DNA from: Molossus alvarezi
Taxonomy: Eukaryota > Chordata > Mammalia > Chiroptera > Molossidae
Length of the DNA: 64,000 nt
Assembly: GCA_037176705.1 (NCBI GenBank)
Contig: CM073908.1
Span: 131,243,430-131,307,429, forward strand
Direction: 5' to 3'
Under the pieces are notes generated by a model, which saw only the letters and a program-made list of their open reading frames with translations, did not search any database and was not told where the DNA came from. A program made the position numbers and the translations under genes. Position 1 is the first letter of the stretch; each line of letters begins with the position of its first letter. Shown here piece by piece: positions 59,546-64,000 of the stretch.

Positions 59546-62500
59546 ATATCAATGTCTTTATTTATTTATTTTTATTAATTAATTTATTTTTGTTACAGAT
59601 GTTTCTCCTTTCCCCCCCACTGATTCCCCACACCCCCTCCCCCATCCCAATGTCCCCAGCTTTGTTGTCCATGTCCATTGTTCATGCATTCATGCAAATT
59701 CTATGGTTTATCTCTCCCCCACCACCCCCTCTCCTGAGGATTGTCATTCTGTACTCCACTTCCATGTCTCTGGAATGACACCATTCCTCAGACAGTTATG
59801 TTCATTATATTCCACAAATAAGTGAGATCATATGATACTTGTCTTTCTCTGTTTGGCTTGTTTCGCTTAGGATAATACTGTCCAGGTCCCTCCATGTAGT
59901 CTCAAAGAATAAGAGATCTTTCTTCTAACAGCTGCAGGGTACTCTATTCTGTGTATGTACCAAGGCTTTTTTAGCCAATCGTCTACTGATGGACATTTGG
60001 GCTGTTTCCAGATCTAAGCTATTGTAAATATGCTGCTATGAATATGGGGGTACATATAGTCTTTCTGCTTGGTGTTTCAGGCTTTGTAGGGTATATTCCT
60101 AGAAGTAGAATCACTGGGTCAAATGGCAGTTCCATTTTTAATTTTTTGAGGTAACACCATATTGTTTTCCATAGTGGCTGCACCAGTCTGCATTCCCACC
60201 AGCAGTGTACTAGAGTCCCCTTTTCCCCACACCCGCACCAACACTTGTTGTTTGATGATTTGTTGACAGTGGCCATTCTGACAGGTGTGAGGTGATACCT
60301 AATTGTTGTTTTATTTGCATCTCTTTGATGACTAGTGATGTTGAGCATTTCTTCATATGTATTTTAGCCATTTGTATGTCCTGTTTGGAGAGGTGTCTAT
60401 TTAGTTCCTCTGCCCATTTTGTAATTGGGTTCTTTGTCTTCCTTTTGTTGAGTTGTATGAGCACTCTATATATATTGGAATTAACCCCTTATCTGATATA
60501 TCATTGGCAATTATGCTCTCTCATACAGTGGGTTGCCTGTTTTGATGATTGTATCTTTTGCTGTGCAGAAACTTTTGAGTATGATGTAGTCCCATGTGTT
60601 CATTTTCTCCCTTGTTTCTGTTGCCTTAAGTGATGTATCAGTGAAAATTCTGCTACATATGATGTCTGAAATTTTGTTGCCTACATTTTCTTCTAGGATT
60701 TTTATGGAGTCACATTTAAGTCTTTTATCCATTTTGAGTTTATTCTTGTGTATGGTATAAGTTGATGGTCTAGTTGCATTTTTTTGCATGTAGCTGTCCA
60801 ATTTTCCCAACACCTTTTATTAAAGAGGCTATCTTTCCTCCACTGTATGCTCTTGCCACCTTTATCAAATATTAATTGAGCATATTGCCTTGGATCCATT
60901 TCCGGGTTCTCTATTCTATTCCACTGGTCTATATACCTGTTCTTATGCCAGTATTAGGCTGTTTGATTACAGTGGGTTTGTAGTATAACCTGAAATCTGG
61001 TAATGTAATCCCTCCTACTTTATTCTTCTTTTTTCAAGATTGCTGTGGCTATTCGAGGTTTTTTTTGGTTCCATATGAACTTTTGAAGTATTTGTTCTAC
61101 TTCTGTGGAGTATGTCCTTGGTATGTTGAAGGGGATTGCACTGAATATATAGATTGCTTTGGGTAATATGGACATTTTAATGATGTTAATTCTACCAATT
61201 CATAAACAAGGTATGTGCTTCCACTTTTTTATATCTTTCTCTACTTCTTTTATCAATGACTTGTAGTTTTCTGCAAATACGTCCTTTATTTATTTGGTTA
61301 AGTTTATTCCTAGGTATCTTAATTGTTTTGCAGTGATGGTAAATGGGATTGCTTTGTAGTTTCTTTTTCTGTGAGTTCATCATTGGTGTACAAGAATACC
61401 ATCGATCTCTTGATGTTAATTTTGTATCCTGCTGCTTCGCCAAATTTATTTATTAAGTCTAGTAAATTTTTGATAGTCTTTGGGGTTCTCTATAGTATCA
61501 TGTTATCTGTGAATAATGACAGTTTTACTTCCTCCTTTCCAATTTGGATCTTTTAATTTTTCCTTCCTGTCTGATTGCTGTGACTAAAACTTCCAGTACT
61601 GTTAAATAAGAGTGGCAAAGGTTGGCATTCTTGTCTTGTACCTGTTCTTAAAAAAATGCTTTTAGTTTTTGCCCTTTGAGTATGATGTCAGCTCTATGTC
61701 TTTCACATATAGCCTTTATTATGTCAAGATATGATCCCTCTATTCCCAGATTGCTGAGAGTTTTTATCAGAAATGTGTCCTGGACACCCTGGCCAGTTTG
61801 GCTCAGCAGTTAGAGCATCAGCCTGTGGTCCGGAGAGACCCGGGTTCAGTTCCCGCTAAGGGCACATACCTCGGTTGCAATTTGTCCCTGGACTTGGTTG
61901 GTGTAGCGGGTGGCAGCCACTCGATGTGTCCCTTTCACATCAATGCTTCTCTCTCCTCTCTCTTCCTCTCCCTCCCTCCCACTCTATCTGAACAAAAAAT
62001 GGAAAAATATCCTCGGGTGAGGATAAAAAAAAAAGAAGAAGAAAGAAATGGGTGCTGGGTTTTGTCGAATGCTTTTTCAGTGTCTATTGATATGATCATA
62101 TGATTTTTTTCTTTCATTTTGTTGATATGATGTATCACATTTATTGATTTGCAAATATTGTACCAGCCTTGCATCCCTGGGATGAATCCCACTTGGTCAT
62201 GGTGATTAATTTTTTTGATGTATTGCTGGATTCGATTTGCTAGTATTTTATTCAGGATCCTGGCATCTATGTTCATCACGAATATTGATCTGTAGTTTTC
62301 TTTCTTTCTAGTGTCTTTTTCTGGTTTTGGAATTAGAATTATGCTGGCCTTATAAGACGAGTTTGGACGTCTTCTTTCTTCTTGACTTTTTAAAAATAAT
62401 TTGAGGAGAATGGTATTACTCCTTCTTTAAATGTTTGGTAAAACTCCCCCATGAAGCCGTCTAGATCTGAGCTTTTGTTTGCTAGGAGAGTCTTGATTAC

Positions 62501-64000
62501 ATCTTCAATTTCTTTTGTTCTTATTGGTCTGTTCAAGTTTTGTATCTCTTCCCAATTCAATTTTGGGAGACTATATCTTTCTAGAAATTTGTCCATTTTG
62601 CTTAGATTGTCAAATTTGTTGCCATATAATTATTCATAATATTTGTTAACAATGCTTTGTATTTCTGTGGTGTCAGTTGTTACTTCTACTCTTTCATTTC
62701 TGATTTTGTGTATTTAGGTTCTCTCTCTTTGTTTCCTGGTGAGTCTAACTAAGGGTTCATCAATCTTGTTTATTTTTTTCAAAGAACCAGCTCTTTGTTT
62801 CATTGATCCTTTGAATTGTTTTTTTTTTTTGGTCTCCATGTCATTTATTTCTGCTCTGATCTTTACTATTTCCTTCCTTGTACTTGCTCTGGGGTTTTCT
62901 TTTTGTTTGCTTTCTAGTTCTTTAAGTTATGAGGTTATATAGTCTGTTAGAAATTTTTCTTATTTCTTGAGGTAGGCCTGTAGTACTATGAACTTCCCTC
63001 TCAGAATTGCTTTTGCTGCATCCCATAGATTTTGTGTTGTTGTGTGTTCATTTTTGTTGGTTTCCAGGAAATTTTTAATTTCTCCCTTGATCTTCATTGT
63101 AATCCATTCATTGTTCAATAGCATGCTATTTAGCCTCCTTTTTTTTCAATTATCTTTGCATGTTCTTGTTGCAATTGATTTCTAGTTGCATGCCATTGTG
63201 ATCTGAGAAGATGCTTGATATGATTTCAATCTTCTTGAACTTGTAGAGATGTAGTTTGTGCCTAACATGTGGTCTATCTTTGAGAATGTCCCATGTGCAC
63301 TTGTGAAGAATGTGAATTCAGTAGTTTTGGGGCCTAATTCCCTGTAGATATCTATTAAATCCATTTGATCTAGCGCTTTATTTAGAGTCTGTGTTTCTTT
63401 GTTAAATTTTTGGCTAGAAGATCTATCCAGTGATGTCAGCGGGGTATTGAAGTCCCCTGCTATAATTGTATTGCTGTTGATTTCTCCTTTGAAATCCTCC
63501 ATGAGATTTTTAATACATGTTGGTGCTCCTATATTGGGTGCATATATGTTTATCAAGGTTATATCTTCCTGTTGGATAGATCCTTTCAATATTATGTAGT
63601 GGCCTTCTTTGTCTCTAATTATGGCCTTCTTTTGAAATCTACTTGATCAAATATGAGTATTGCTACCCCAGGTATTTTTTGCTTTCTGTTTGCTTGAAAG
63701 AATATTTTCCATCCCTCCACTTTCAACCTATGTCAGTATTTTGTTGTGAAGTGGGTCTCTTGTAAACAACATATATGTGAGTCATGCTTTCTTATCCAGT
63801 CAGCTACTCTGTGTCTTTTTATGGGAGCATTCAAACCATTCATATTGAAGGTGATAATTGATATGTACTTATTCATTGCCATTTTTTTTGGTGTGGTTCT
63901 ATTTTTCTTCCTATTTCTTCTACTAATCATAGCAGTCCTTTTAGTATATGTTGCAGTGCTGGTTTCATATTAATATATTTCCTTAGCCTTTTTTTTTTTT
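59546..64000 (-). mobile_element. Long L1, minus strand, running off the window
   Basis: 3' tail and 3' UTR at 59546-59800. ORF2 then runs leftwards from its start near 63880 (the endonuclease N-terminus includes SIITFNMNGLNAPIKRHRVA) to near 59800. It is broken by stops and frameshifts (open pieces 63182-63589, 62390-62596, 61935-62279, 60019-60464), so it is inactive. A SINE interrupts it at 61787-62040. ORF1 would lie beyond the window. Confidence 0.92.
61787..62040 (+). mobile_element. VES-type SINE inside the long L1
   Basis: CCCTGGCCAGTTTGGCTCAG head, GGTTCAGTTCCCGC, and the CCTCGGGTGAGGAT tail. AGAAATGTGTCCTGG before it and AGAAATGGGTGCTGG after it look like an aged target-site duplication. 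Confidence 0.92.

Noticed and set aside
59546..64000. Active, protein-coding L1
   Set aside because: ORF2 contains several stops and frameshifts and a SINE insertion.

Overview
This is mammalian X-linked genomic DNA carrying a cluster of MAGE-B type cancer/testis genes. The organism is probably a bat. The main clue is a set of tRNA-derived SINEs with the head CCTGGCCAGTTTGGCTCAGC, a pyrimidine-rich body and a tail ending in CCTCGGGTGAGGAT plus poly-A, which look like chiropteran VES-type elements. The window also has abundant L1 and old eutherian MLT1 LTRs. X linkage is inferred from the known Xp location of the MAGE-B cluster in other mammals; nothing in the sequence proves it.

Layout. Five intact MAGE open reading frames lie on the minus strand: A1 (3040-4080), B1 (8102-9127), C (26417-27487), A2 (33462-34502) and B2 (38528-39553). 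A1-B1 (1-12032) and A2-B2 (30421-42458) are two copies of one ~12 kb block about 30.4 kb apart. C sits between them and is a diverged relative of A that shares flanking sequence, including an MLT1 LTR at the matching place. A 36-bp-type minisatellite occupies 29736-30745, directly before the second block, and its end is also present at 1-335. Each coding region has a strong 3' splice site 60-67 nt upstream of its ATG. This is the usual MAGE design, in which the protein is encoded in one terminal exon behind an intron in the 5' UTR. The B genes have GC-rich upstream islands with a pair of inverted ETS-type sites.

The spaces are mostly transposon debris. 12033-14860 and 42459-44850 are colinear but strongly diverged, so the block boundary is an abrupt fall in identity and not an end of homology. 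14864-21122 is mainly old L1. 21179-26400 holds two SINEs, a GAAA microsatellite and the flank of C. 44850-64000 is accessory sequence: a 5'-truncated L1 with a clear target-site duplication, a broken gammaretrovirus-like pol region (about 50830-58000) split by successive L1 and SINE insertions, and a long minus-strand L1 that runs off the window end and is itself interrupted by a SINE.

The genes are not an operon. They are independently spliced paralogs, probably expressed in germline and silenced by DNA methylation elsewhere, encoding MAGE homology domain proteins that partner RING E3 ubiquitin ligases. The most interesting signal is the mosaic of identity between the two blocks: almost no differences across the genes but much lower identity in between and outside. 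This suggests gene conversion acting on an older tandem duplication. I see no new enzymatic or defence system.
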